Shown in pieces: positions 8,220-16,454 of a stretch of 64,000 nt of DNA (within the stretch, counting starts at the first letter, position 1; each line of letters starts with the position of its first letter). The notes under the pieces were generated by a model. It saw only the letters and a list, made by a program, of their open reading frames with translations, did no database searches and was not told the DNA's origin. The stretch is from Mucilaginibacter sp. (lineage in GTDB: Bacteria; Bacteroidota; Bacteroidia; Sphingobacteriales; Sphingobacteriaceae): NCBI RefSeq assembly GCF_025359345.1, contig NZ_JANYGQ010000013.1, positions 62,001 through 126,000 of the forward strand, read 5' to 3'. Both the position numbers and the translations under genes were made by a program.

Positions 8220-9167
8220 TTAATTGATGTTTATATTTTTTGAGGTATAAACGCGACTGTGGTCGTCAATAATAACAGCGGCCATTTGGTTTAGCTGGTT
8301 TATTAAATACAGGCCCGCATTTATGCCTATTGCCATTATTGGGGTAGCCATAGCATCGGCCAGTTCGGCGGTGGTGCTGATTATGCTTACGCTTTTTATT
8401 TTACTTACAGGGAAACCCTTTTTTGGAGTAAATGAGCCTAACAATTTCTTATCAACTATAGTGGCATATTTTTCGGTATATACCGAACTTGCTATAGCCA
8501 TATTACTGATGGCGACATTGGCAAACACCGCTTTTTCCTGCGATGGGTCGGCAACAGCAACGGTCCATGGCTCGTTGTCGGGCTGGTTACCCCAGGTTAG
8601 TAAATCGCCGCCTGCGTTTATTACGCCGCTGCTTACACCTTGTAGTTGCAGTATATATTTTGCCCTGTCAGCAGCGTAGCCTTTGCTATTTGCAGCAAAG
8701 CCAATGCGCATGCCCGGCTCTTTTAAAAATACAGTTTGTTCCGTCGCGTTAAGTACTACGTTTTTATAGTTAGCATTGCTAACCATGGTTTTTGCAGCTG
8801 TGCGGCCATTTAAGTTTTCAAGGTCAGTATCGTCATTACCGCCCGAATTGTAAGTAATATCGAATGCACCGTGAGTCAGTTCCGATATTTGCAGGGAACG
8901 GTCAATCAGCCTGAAAATTTCGGCATTTGCCTTTACAGGTTTTACGCCTGCGTTCCGGTTAATGGCATTAATGCAGCTGTCATCGCTAAAAGCGCTTAGC
9001 AATTTTTCAACCCTGGTTATTTCAGCAACGGCTGCATTAAAACATCCTTCGGCCCACGCCGGGTTATCACCAACTACACTTATCTCAAACTGATCGCCCA
9101 TCAGGCGTAATGAACGTCTGAAAATTACAGAATTGCTATTAGGGGAAATGGTTTTTACAGCCAACAT
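8220..9167 (-). CDS. Divergent ApbE-family FAD:protein FMN transferase
   Basis: 315 residues. ApbE proteins move FMN from FAD onto Thr residues of secreted or membrane flavoproteins. Family landmarks are present: LMGDQFEI near residue 23, LTHGAFDITYNSGG at about 98, SKGYAADRA at 161, GVINAGGDL at 181 and ELADAMATPIMAIG at 268 with the metal-binding D271 and T275. Two landmarks are eroded. The normal DLGGIAKGY reads FAANSKGY, and the HIIDPxTG segment reads YATIVDKKLLGSF with no His. No signal peptide is obvious. Activity is therefore uncertain; it could be a repurposed or slow enzyme. Confidence 0.8.
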   Translation of the reverse strand: MLAVKTISPNSNSVIFRRSLRLMGDQFEISVVGDNPAWAEGCFNAAVAEITRVEKLLSAFSDDSCINAINRNAGVKPVKANAEIFRLIDRSLQISELTHGAFDITYNSGGNDDTDLENLNGRTAAKTMVSNANYKNVVLNATEQTVFLKEPGMRIGFAANSKGYAADRAKYILQLQGVSSGVINAGGDLLTWGNQPDNEPWTVAVADPSQEKAVFANVAISNMAIASSVYTEKYATIVDKKLLGSFTPKKGFPVSKIKSVSIISTTAELADAMATPIMAIGINAGLYLINQLNQMAAVIIDDHSRVYTSKNININ

Positions 9168-9374
9168 ACGCTAAACAATTTAAAAGGCTTTATAACATCG
9201 CCTTTATTTTGAACCGGCAATACGCTGCATTTTATTAACGTTAATACAGTATACCGCTAAACTTTATAACGAAAGTAGCATTGCTTTATGAAAATGAGAT
9301 GAAATGGGGTCGGTGAGAATGGTAATACGGTCAGGCCTATGTCAAAACTGCAACAAAAAGACATTAACGCAAAA

Positions 9375-9400
9375 ACGCCCCGATGTATCAGGGCGTCTTT
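9375..9400 (-). terminator. Rho-independent terminator of prfA
   Basis: A 6-bp G/C stem (GACGCCC... pairing with GGGCGTC on the minus strand), a 10-nt loop and a following T-run, 25-50 bp past the prfA stop. The short stem is offset by its high G+C. Confidence 0.65.
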
Positions 9401-9424
9401 ATTTAAGCAATTAGTAAAACTATT

Positions 9425-10498
9425 TTATGCCACTGTGCCTTCTTTCAATTTCTCAGCATTTTCCGCAAACTGAAGCGCCTCCATAATATCCTGCAAATCG
9501 CCGTTCATTACGCCGGTAAGGTTATAAATGGTTAAGCCTATGCGGTGTTCAGTTAAGCGGCCCTGCGGGTAGTTATAAGTACGAACTTTTGCAGAGCGGT
9601 CGCCGGTTGATACCATGGTTTTACGTTTTTTCGAAGTTATTTCCAGGTGTTTTTGCAGCTCCATTTCGTAAACGCGTGAGCGCAACACCTGTAATGCTTT
9701 GTCGTAGTTTTTTAATTGCGATTTCTGATCCTGGCACTGTGCCACAATACCTGATGGTATGTGTGTTAACCTAACTGCCGAATAGGTGGTATTTACTGAC
9801 TGCCCGCCTGGTCCTGATGCGCAGAATAAATCCTTGCGGATATCGCTCACCTGCAAATCAATATCAAACTCATCCACTTCTGGTAGTACTACTACAGTAG
9901 CGGCAGATGTATGCACACGGCCCTGGGTTTCGGTATCAGGCACACGCTGTACGCGGTGCACACCCGATTCGTATTTTAAATTGCCGTAAGCGTCTTCGGC
10001 ATTTACATTAAACACAATTTCTTTGTATCCGCCAGATGTGCCTTCGGTATAGTCAACCAGTTCTGTTTTCCAGCCGCGGCGTTCGCAATAGCGCATGTAC
10101 ATGCGGTAAAGATCACCGGCAAAAAGGGCAGCCTCGTCGCCACCGGTACCGCCACGGATTTCAATAATCGCATTTTTCGAATCTTCAGGATCCTTAGGTA
10201 TCAGCATCAAACGGATAGCTTCTTCCATTTCGTCCTGTTTGGTAAGCAACTCATCCAGTTCTCCTTTGGCCATTTCGCGAAACTCTTCGTCTTTCTCGGT
10301 AGCTAATATCTCCTTATTGCTGTCGATATTGCTCATTATATTTTTGTAAATGTTGTACTGGTCAACAACCTTTGCCAAATCTTTGTATTCTTTATTCAAC
10401 TGGGCAAAACGCTTCATATCAGCCATGGCATCAGGGCTGCTCAGTTCAGCTTCTACATCTTTCCAGCGTTGAAATATCGCCTCTAATTTCTCTAACAT
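9425..10498 (-). CDS. prfA: Peptide chain release factor 1
   Basis: RF1 reads UAA and UAG and triggers peptide release. 357 residues, normal length. The codon-recognition loop has PDT at 187-189 (the PxT motif of RF1) in VQRVPDTETQGRVHT, and the peptidyl-transferase loop has GGQ at 231-233 in GPGGQSVNTT. The N-terminal helical domain runs to about residue 100. RF1 rather than RF2 is supported by the PxT motif instead of SPF. It is transcribed alone from a -7 element about 95 bp upstream and ends at a hairpin. Confidence 0.97.
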   Translation of the reverse strand: MLEKLEAIFQRWKDVEAELSSPDAMADMKRFAQLNKEYKDLAKVVDQYNIYKNIMSNIDSNKEILATEKDEEFREMAKGELDELLTKQDEMEEAIRLMLIPKDPEDSKNAIIEIRGGTGGDEAALFAGDLYRMYMRYCERRGWKTELVDYTEGTSGGYKEIVFNVNAEDAYGNLKYESGVHRVQRVPDTETQGRVHTSAATVVVLPEVDEFDIDLQVSDIRKDLFCASGPGGQSVNTTYSAVRLTHIPSGIVAQCQDQKSQLKNYDKALQVLRSRVYEMELQKHLEITSKKRKTMVSTGDRSAKVRTYNYPQGRLTEHRIGLTIYNLTGVMNGDLQDIMEALQFAENAEKLKEGTVA

Positions 10499-10592
10499 AA
10501 CAAACTATGATTTTTAGGATTGATAGGCTTTAGGATTGTCTTGTAAAAGACAGTCCCTTGTTCCTGTTATCCCCGGCTTTAATTAAAGCGCA

Positions 10593-10600
10593 CAAAGGTA
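10593..10600 (-). promoter_or_regulatory. -7 promoter element for prfA
   Basis: The minus strand reads TACCTTTG, an exact TAnnTTTG match, leaving a leader of about 90 nt before the prfA ATG at 10498. Confidence 0.55.
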
Positions 10601-10782
10601 CGTAATTACGCGCAATATTAATTCATGCAGATGTAAAGAGAACCACTGACTGGGGTGATTGTGTTGATTTCGCCGATTATTTAATGGGCGAATTTGGCCT
10701 TATTTAATCTTGAGACAACCATCGACGCTATTTCTTGTTAATATTGCGCAGTCTATTTGCTCAACATATACATGCAAACGAT

Positions 10783-12111
10783 ATGATAAGGAAAACAACT
10801 CTGGGGTTAATTATTTGTTTTACAATTGGTTTGTGCCATGCCCAAACTAAAATCGACCCAAAAACTATTGCCGACAAAATGCATTGGTTTGAAGATGCCA
10901 AGCTGGGTATTTTTATACATGCGGGTATTTATTCGGTAAATGGCATCGATGAATCGTGGAGTTTTCACAATAAAAAAATAAGCTATGCCGACTATATGAA
11001 GCAGCTGAAGGGTTTCACCCTAAGCAAATACGACCCGGCCACCTGGGCCGATTTGATTAAGGAAAGCGGCGCCCGTTATGCGGTTATTACAACCAAGCAC
11101 CACGACGGTGTAGCTATGTATGACACTAAACAAAGCGATTTAAACATTGTAAAAAAGACTCCGGCCAACCGCGACATGGTGAAACCTTTTTTTGATGAAT
11201 TACGCAAGCGCGATATCAAATGCGGTGTTTATTTTTCACTTATCGACTGGTCGAATAAGTTTTATCCCGGGTTTTTAAAGGATAGCTCGCGCTATGAGGT
11301 GCAGAACGATTACGACCGGTGGAGCACTTTTCGCATGTTTTTCCAGGGGCAGATTACCGAGATCGCCAATACCTTAAAGCCCGATCTGTGGTGGTTTGAC
11401 GGAGATTGGGAACACAGCGCCGAGGAATGGGAAGCCGAAAAGGTGAGACATATCATTCTATCCAGGAATAAGAGTGCAATTATAAACGGCCGCCTGCAGG
11501 GCTATGGCGATTATACCACACCCGAGCAGAACTTCCCGGTTACGCGCCCGCCGTTTAACTGGTGGGAACTTTGCATGACCATTAACGACAACTGGGGCTT
11601 CCAGCCGCAGGACCAAAACTGGAAAACCCCGTACGAAATCATCACTATTTTTGTTGATGCTGTGGCCAATGGCGGCAACCTGCTGCTCGACATTGGCCCC
11701 AAAGAAGACGGCACCATCCCTGATCAGGAAGTTAATGTTTTAAAGGAACTGGGTGCCTGGAACAAAAAGAATGGCGAGGCTATCTTCGGCGCTAAGGCGG
11801 GACTGCCTGCCGGGCATTTTTATGGAGCAAGCACCATGTCGAAAGACTCAACCACCTTATACCTTTTTGTGCCCGCCAAAACCGTTGGGACGTTGATGAT
11901 AAAAGGGCTTGACAATAAAATTGAAGATATAACTGTAGTTGGAAATGGCGCAAAGCTTACCCCGAAAGTAGTTGGGAAAATATCATGGAGCAAAGTACCG
12001 GGCCTGGTTTACATTGATTTACCCGAAAATGTGCAGGATAAATATATGACGGTATTGAAGGTAAAGTTGGATAAGCCGGTGAAATTGTATCGCGGCGAGG
12101 GAGGGCTGTAA
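10783..12111 (+). CDS. Alpha-L-fucosidase, glycoside hydrolase family 29
   Basis: From ATG 10783 the protein has 442 residues with signal peptide MIRKTTLGLIICFTIGLCHAQ; an in-frame TTG at 10735 would extend it but spoil the signal peptide. GH29 landmarks: the barrel start KLGIFIHAGIYSV, TKHHDGVAMYDTK at about 104, and DLWWFDGDWE, in which D206 is the nucleophile. A C-terminal beta-sandwich follows from about residue 345. GH29 enzymes remove alpha-linked L-fucose with retention; related activities such as alpha-galactosidase occur among diverged members. Periplasmic or secreted. Its convergent neighbour is an M1 peptidase. Confidence 0.88.
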   Translation: MIRKTTLGLIICFTIGLCHAQTKIDPKTIADKMHWFEDAKLGIFIHAGIYSVNGIDESWSFHNKKISYADYMKQLKGFTLSKYDPATWADLIKESGARYAVITTKHHDGVAMYDTKQSDLNIVKKTPANRDMVKPFFDELRKRDIKCGVYFSLIDWSNKFYPGFLKDSSRYEVQNDYDRWSTFRMFFQGQITEIANTLKPDLWWFDGDWEHSAEEWEAEKVRHIILSRNKSAIINGRLQGYGDYTTPEQNFPVTRPPFNWWELCMTINDNWGFQPQDQNWKTPYEIITIFVDAVANGGNLLLDIGPKEDGTIPDQEVNVLKELGAWNKKNGEAIFGAKAGLPAGHFYGASTMSKDSTTLYLFVPAKTVGTLMIKGLDNKIEDITVVGNGAKLTPKVVGKISWSKVPGLVYIDLPENVQDKYMTVLKVKLDKPVKLYRGEGGL

Positions 12112-12124
12112 TGATAAGATACTA

Positions 12125-12235
12125 ATTTTCACGAATTAAATCGAATTACACGAATTATAAAACCAGATTAATTCGAAAAAATCGCGGCCGTTCTAATTCG
12201 TGAAAATTCGCTTAATTCGTGAAATTCGAGTTTAT
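12125..12235. repeat. Inverted repeat, ACGAATTAAATCGAATT family (copy 1)
   Basis: AT-rich arms made of CGAATT/AATTCG units pair across a short centre at about 12170. The repeat fills the gap between the convergent fucosidase and M1 peptidase genes, so its hairpin could terminate both. A second, partial copy lies at 51713-51790. Confidence 0.7.
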
Positions 12236-12236
12236 T

Positions 12237-13883
12237 TTATTTCTTTTCGCTCACCTCAAAGCTCGCCAATAATTTAACATTCGGGTCAGCCTTAATATCA
12301 ACAGGTTTTGCGGGCACCTTAAACTGTACGGTTGTGGTTTTATCTTTTAAATGTACAGTATCGACCTGTTTGCCTATCTGCAAGTCGAGCAATACGTCGT
12401 ATAACACATCCTGTTTTTGGGTAATGGTTATGTCGACAGCGCCTTTTGCAGCATTGTATTTCCAGGTGATAGCCAAATCCGGGTGACCGGGCGTGTATAG
12501 CCATTGGTTAAAAAACTGTTTCAAATCCTTGCCGCTGGCCTGTTCCATTATTTTTTGCAGACCACTTGTATAGGCATTGCCACCGTTGTATTTAGCATAA
12601 TAATTCCTAAGGCCTGTCCAAAATGCCTGGTCGCCAATTTTGTGGCGCAGCATGTGCAACACCCAGCCACCTTTTTGATAGCTGTTGGCATTAAGCAGTT
12701 GCATGTAGTTATCTTTTACCAGCGTATCAACCACTGGAGTATGCCTTCTTTTCTCGAAGCCAAAAACCACTTTCCTGTCGTCGGCCTCGCGTTTCTTTAG
12801 CGTATCGGGGCCGTATTTATTTTCAAGGTAGAGATTGGTAACATAAGTGGCAAACCCTTCGCTCAGCCAAACGTGACCAAAATTTTTCTCGCTGGCAGCA
12901 TCGCCGAAGTACTGGTGGGCAATTTCATGTGCCATTAATTCTTCAATACCTTTTGTAGTTGGCGATTCTTCAAAATAGAAAATCGACCCCGCGTTTTCCA
13001 TACCGCCAAATATGGTTTTTGACTGCACATTGGCCAGCTTTTTATACGGGAACGGGCTAATGCTTTTTTGGTAATACCTTACAATTTCGGGTGCCACCGC
13101 ATAGCTTTTAAAGCCGGCATCCTTACTTTCAGGGAATACGTAGGTGTAAATTGGCACATTACCGGCGTCGCCGGGGTGGTCAATGGCAAAATCTGCTGCG
13201 CCTATAACCATAACCTTTGTTGGTAATTGTGCAGTCTCTTTCCAGTGTGTCAGCTTAAAATTAAAGGGCAAAGCGGTTTCTTCAATTTTCAATCCATTTG
13301 ATACTACACTGTAATGACCGGGTGCGGTAACAAAAAAATCGACCTGGGCTTTGTCGCCGGGGTAATCGGCGCAGGACAGCCAGTTATGTGCGCGGTTGGG
13401 CCAGTTGTCGCCAAAAAAAGTGCGGTGCCCTGCTTTGTTTTTTGATATAATGAGCCCGTCCGCAGGTATCCCGGCGTAGTTTACAGTGTAGCTATGCTCG
13501 CTGCCGGCGGCGGCAGTTGCGTTAATGTTGAGCTTTTCGGCTTCCTGCGTAAATGCTATGTTCTTGCCGTCTTCAGTTACAGACGATACCAGCATCCCCT
13601 TGCCTGCGGTGCTTACAGTTTTATTGTTGCGCACGTGCGTACTGCCCGAATTACTGGCGGTATCTCCGGCGGCTTGTTGTTTAACCAGATCGAGTTGGAA
13701 AGCACTTATATTCTTCAGAAATTTAATCCTGATTTTGGCCTGCCCTTTTAAGGTGTCGTTACTATCATTAATTTGTATCGCAAAACGGTAGTGCTGCACA
13801 TCAAAGGTCGGCGCCTGGGCTTGCACTTTCGAGAGCATACAACCCAACATCGCCAAAGCAAAAAATGAAAAGGCTTTATTCAT
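12237..13883 (-). CDS. M1-family zinc aminopeptidase, exported
   Basis: 548 residues with signal peptide MNKAFSFFALAMLGCMLSKVQA. The catalytic core has the zinc site HEIAH (H319, E320, H323) followed 18 residues later by E342 in WLSEGFATY, the M1 pattern. The exopeptidase loop reads GGMENAG (294-299), a mild variant of GAMEN. Residues 25-220 form the saddle-like N-terminal beta domain. The protein stops soon after a short C-terminal beta domain and lacks the long helical domain of full-length aminopeptidase N, like many Bacteroidota versions. Likely trims N-terminal residues from periplasmic peptides. Confidence 0.92.
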   Translation of the reverse strand: MNKAFSFFALAMLGCMLSKVQAQAPTFDVQHYRFAIQINDSNDTLKGQAKIRIKFLKNISAFQLDLVKQQAAGDTASNSGSTHVRNNKTVSTAGKGMLVSSVTEDGKNIAFTQEAEKLNINATAAAGSEHSYTVNYAGIPADGLIISKNKAGHRTFFGDNWPNRAHNWLSCADYPGDKAQVDFFVTAPGHYSVVSNGLKIEETALPFNFKLTHWKETAQLPTKVMVIGAADFAIDHPGDAGNVPIYTYVFPESKDAGFKSYAVAPEIVRYYQKSISPFPYKKLANVQSKTIFGGMENAGSIFYFEESPTTKGIEELMAHEIAHQYFGDAASEKNFGHVWLSEGFATYVTNLYLENKYGPDTLKKREADDRKVVFGFEKRRHTPVVDTLVKDNYMQLLNANSYQKGGWVLHMLRHKIGDQAFWTGLRNYYAKYNGGNAYTSGLQKIMEQASGKDLKQFFNQWLYTPGHPDLAITWKYNAAKGAVDITITQKQDVLYDVLLDLQIGKQVDTVHLKDKTTTVQFKVPAKPVDIKADPNVKLLASFEVSEKK

Positions 13884-13954
13884 GGTCAGTTAGTTATGAA
13901 TTATGTGTAAACATCCTAAAAAAATCCGATATCACGATAGGCGAAAATCACCCC

Positions 13955-14042
13955 CGGATTTGCATTCGCCGGTTACGCACCTACGGAGCGCAAATCATAT
14001 TATGTTTATTGCTACCAATATTTCGCCCCTAAAGGAGCGGTT
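13955..14042. repeat. Possible intergenic repeat with CCTACGGAGC / GCCCCTAAAGGAGC hairpins
   Basis: Two short hairpin-forming stretches, CTACGGAG near 13980 and GCCCCTAAAGGAGC near 14025, are separated by an AT-rich spacer. I recall similar text as an intergenic repeat in related genomes, but there is no second copy in this window to prove it. Confidence 0.4.
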
Positions 14043-14089
14043 ATTCATTTCGTAATTCCGCAGTCGGCATTGTGACGTCTGCTTCAAAA

Positions 14090-14140
14090 CTTTCTTCTTT
14101 CAGACCTCCGACTTCGGACTTTCGACTTCCGACTCCCCCT
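14090..14140. repeat. Single arm of the GTCCGAAAGTCGG repeat family
   Basis: A pyrimidine-rich run of GACTT(C/T)CGACTT units, the complement of the GTCCGAAAGTCGG-type arms at 4533 and 42180. No matching arm was found nearby, so it is a half-element just downstream of gldD. Confidence 0.5.
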
Positions 14141-14718
14141 CACTTCCACGTAAAGCTCTTTATCATCAAGTCAACATCCTTTTTTACAAACGTAAGCACG
14201 GGTTGTATCGAATCCAGCCTGGGTTCGTTGTTAAAATATAGCGCTCCGCGGATATAGTTTTTTGTACTATCGGTTAAATAGAACTGAACGGACGATGCTG
14301 CATTGCCTTCAATACTATAGTAAATGCCGTAAACCTTCCGGTCCGGGTAGTTGATTATACCCTGGTCGATAGACGTTGCTTTAATGGTGTGCTTAAAACT
14401 CAGCTTATGTGCATCTTCAGCAAGTTGGTTAAATTCTTTTTTTGAGTTGATGTGCTCATAGCTCAAATGTAGCGTGCCATTAAATTGCTTAAACTGCATA
14501 TTTAGCCAGTAAGGCTTTGCATTGGCATTTTTGTCGGGCTCAATAACCGCGTAGGTGGGGTATTGAAAGGTAAAAGGCGCAGCGGCCTGGTATGGCTGAT
14601 AGGCCTTTTCAGGGAAAACAATACGATAATACCCCCGCGGCTTTGGCGAATAATCGTGGTTGCCGCTGCACGCAGCAAAAAGCAGGATGATAATTACCGG
14701 TAATATTAGTTTCCTCAT
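14140..14718 (-). CDS. gldD: Gliding motility lipoprotein GldD
   Basis: About 192 residues from ATG 14718. A lipoprotein signal (MRKLILPVIIILLFAACSG) has its acylated Cys in the box FAAC. The mature part begins with the family hallmark YSPKPRGYYRIVFPEKAYQ and ends with RGALYFNNEPRLDSI and FVKKDVDLMIKSFTWK. GldD is needed for gliding and type IX secretion in Flavobacterium; in non-gliding relatives its role is less clear. The ATG overlaps the aroE stop as ATGA, implying translational coupling. An ATG 24 bases further upstream would add eight residues and place them inside aroE. Confidence 0.88.
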   Translation of the reverse strand: MRKLILPVIIILLFAACSGNHDYSPKPRGYYRIVFPEKAYQPYQAAAPFTFQYPTYAVIEPDKNANAKPYWLNMQFKQFNGTLHLSYEHINSKKEFNQLAEDAHKLSFKHTIKATSIDQGIINYPDRKVYGIYYSIEGNAASSVQFYLTDSTKNYIRGALYFNNEPRLDSIQPVLTFVKKDVDLMIKSFTWK

Positions 14719-15515
14719 GGATGTTTTTGTGCTTCTGTCCATATTTCCCAGCTCTTTTCGGCCTGCAGTATTAACATTTCGTAGCCGTTTTTTATTGTGG
14801 CACCCTGCTCTTCGCCCTTTTGCAAAAACAGTGTTTTTTCGGGGTTATATACCAAATCGTAAAGTAAATGATCCTCGGTCAGGGCTTGGTAAGGGATATC
14901 CGGGCATTCGTCAACATTTGGCGATGTGCCCAGTGGTGTAGTGTTAATAATGATGAGGTGTTTGGTAATATGGTGTGGCTTTAAATCCTTGAATAGTAAA
15001 TTATCTCCAAAAGGTTTGCGTGTTACACTTTTAAAACCAATACCGAGGTTATTCAGCACACATTTCACAGCTTTAGCAGCCCCGCCATCGCCCAAAACCA
15101 GCGCCTGGTCATGATAATCACGCAGCAGCGGCATTAAACTCATCTCGAAGCCGTAAATATCCGTGTTAAATCCTTCTAGCCTGAAATCGTGCCCTTTTAT
15201 ACCCACTTCGCCCGAGAAAGCTGCCATCACAGGGCTTTCGGCACTTATACGGATACAGTTTACTGCACCCGCTCCTTTTGCATCAGGCTCAATCCAGTCC
15301 AGGTATTTAAGTATAGATAATTTATGGGGAATGGTAACATTAAGCCCGCACAGTTCAGGGTTTTTAGCAAGTAAAGCCGGCAAATCGTAGATATGCTCCA
15401 ACGGAAAAGTATGGTACACCGCATCGGTAATATGTTCCCGCTCAAACTTTTCGGTAAAATACTTTTTCGAGAACGAATGTGTAAGCGGGTAGCCAATAAG
15501 CCCGTAATGTTTCAT
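14715..15515 (-). CDS. aroE: Shikimate dehydrogenase
   Basis: Reduces 3-dehydroshikimate to shikimate with NADPH in aromatic amino acid synthesis. 266 residues, normal. The substrate domain has GLNVTIPHK with catalytic K65 and GFNTDIYGF with D119; the shikimate-binding start reads IGYPLTHSFSKKYF. The nucleotide domain has VLGDGGAAKAV, a GxGGAxxA-type loop (D replacing the usual G at one spot). It overlaps gldD by 4 bp. The start is ATG at 15515. Confidence 0.95.
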   Translation of the reverse strand: MKHYGLIGYPLTHSFSKKYFTEKFEREHITDAVYHTFPLEHIYDLPALLAKNPELCGLNVTIPHKLSILKYLDWIEPDAKGAGAVNCIRISAESPVMAAFSGEVGIKGHDFRLEGFNTDIYGFEMSLMPLLRDYHDQALVLGDGGAAKAVKCVLNNLGIGFKSVTRKPFGDNLLFKDLKPHHITKHLIIINTTPLGTSPNVDECPDIPYQALTEDHLLYDLVYNPEKTLFLQKGEEQGATIKNGYEMLILQAEKSWEIWTEAQKHP

Positions 15516-15662
15516 TTTTGTTAGATCTGAGACGTGAGTATTGAGATTTAAGACATTGCGGTTAGCCTGTTTAAAATCCTGGTTTTTTTAAAATGTAATA
15601 TTAGTAAGAAATCGGGCAATTGTTATGATTGATTTGTAATATTGCTAACCAGCACCTGTTAA

Positions 15663-16100
15663 ATGAAAAAATACTTTGCGCTTATCCTCATCCTGTTCAC
15701 TTTAACCAAAGCCCACGCTCAGGCCCAACCGGCTATTACCATAAAACCACCCGATTACATGCTCGGCTCCTTTGAAGACGACTACCAGATACGCTACAAA
15801 ATAACCGACACCCTCTGGCTGCAGCTATCCAATACCCGTTTCCACATCATTAAATGGAATTTGGAGAAGAAATACATCATCGCAAAAAACGATGCAAAAA
15901 ACCCCGGCGAGGGCGGCCTTTATACCCGTATAGATTATATGACTTTCGATAACATGGCGCCCTGGAAATGGGGTTATTGCCTTACGGCCTATAACGCTCC
16001 AACCGATGCAGCAGCCGAAGCAACGGCAGCTGCCGACAGGGCGAACCCGATGAAGGGGTGCGGAGGATACCCGTTTTCGAGGATGAAGCGGGTGAAGTAG
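15663..16100 (+). CDS. Small secreted protein of unknown function
   Basis: 145 residues with a clean signal peptide, MKKYFALILILFTLTKAHAQ. The mature protein has no motif I recognise. It contains a YQIRYKITDTLWLQLSNTRFHI stretch, an Ala-rich segment (PTDAAAEATAAADRAN) near residue 115 and two Cys (GYCLTAY and KGCGGYP) that could form a disulfide. It stands alone, divergent from aroE. It appears to be a lineage-specific periplasmic protein. Confidence 0.7.
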   Translation: MKKYFALILILFTLTKAHAQAQPAITIKPPDYMLGSFEDDYQIRYKITDTLWLQLSNTRFHIIKWNLEKKYIIAKNDAKNPGEGGLYTRIDYMTFDNMAPWKWGYCLTAYNAPTDAAAEATAAADRANPMKGCGGYPFSRMKRVK

Positions 16101-16216
16101 TGAATGGCGGATACATGCTGTTTAATTAAGCAACGCCTGAACCTCCCCAACCCCGGTGTCTAAGTTATCTGCGGACCTGGATTGTGTAATCAGTTGTTAT
16201 AATTACGGCAAAAAAT

Positions 16217-16372
16217 GTTCCTGTTCACAGTGGAACACAATGAACAGGGTGGAACAGCAAAGGGTCTGTGTATTTTAGTAAAAAATGCGTTCCCGGGGCT
16301 CAATGGCTGTTTTTTACTTAAAAGCCGCCGAAAAAAATGCAAAAATTACTGACAAAACAGTGTCAGCAATTT
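16217..16372 (+). repeat. Dispersed 157-bp element with GTTCC ends and a CTGACA palindrome (copy 1)
   Basis: It opens with GTTCCTGTTCACAGTGGAAC and a following GGAACAG (16217-16257, 41 nt). It closes with CTGACA-N6-TGTCAG inside 16341-16372. Both ends recur, in the same order and with near-identical spacing, on the other strand at 47355-47513; the 41-nt blocks differ at only two positions. The middle is poorly conserved. No gene lies inside. Confidence 0.8.
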
Positions 16373-16399
16373 ATCACTATGTAATACCGAAATTTGCGG

Positions 16400-16436
16400 C
16401 GCGAAAAAAACCGGCGCAGCCTTTAACTGCGCCGGT
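16400..16436 (-). terminator. Rho-independent terminator of the PQQ-type propeller gene
   Basis: A perfect 10-bp stem (ACCGGCGCAG with its complement), a 7-nt loop and an unbroken T-run on the minus strand, 20-50 bp past the stop at 16455. The strongest simple terminator in the window. Confidence 0.88.
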
Positions 16437-16454
16437 ACCCTAACAAACAGCTGC

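Larger units (their letters stand above)
16101..16454. other. Gene-free stretch holding the GTTCC element and a terminator
   Basis: 354 bp between the convergent small secreted protein and beta-propeller genes. It holds the 157-bp repeat element and a strong hairpin terminator near its right end. Nothing else recognisable was found. Confidence 0.7.
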
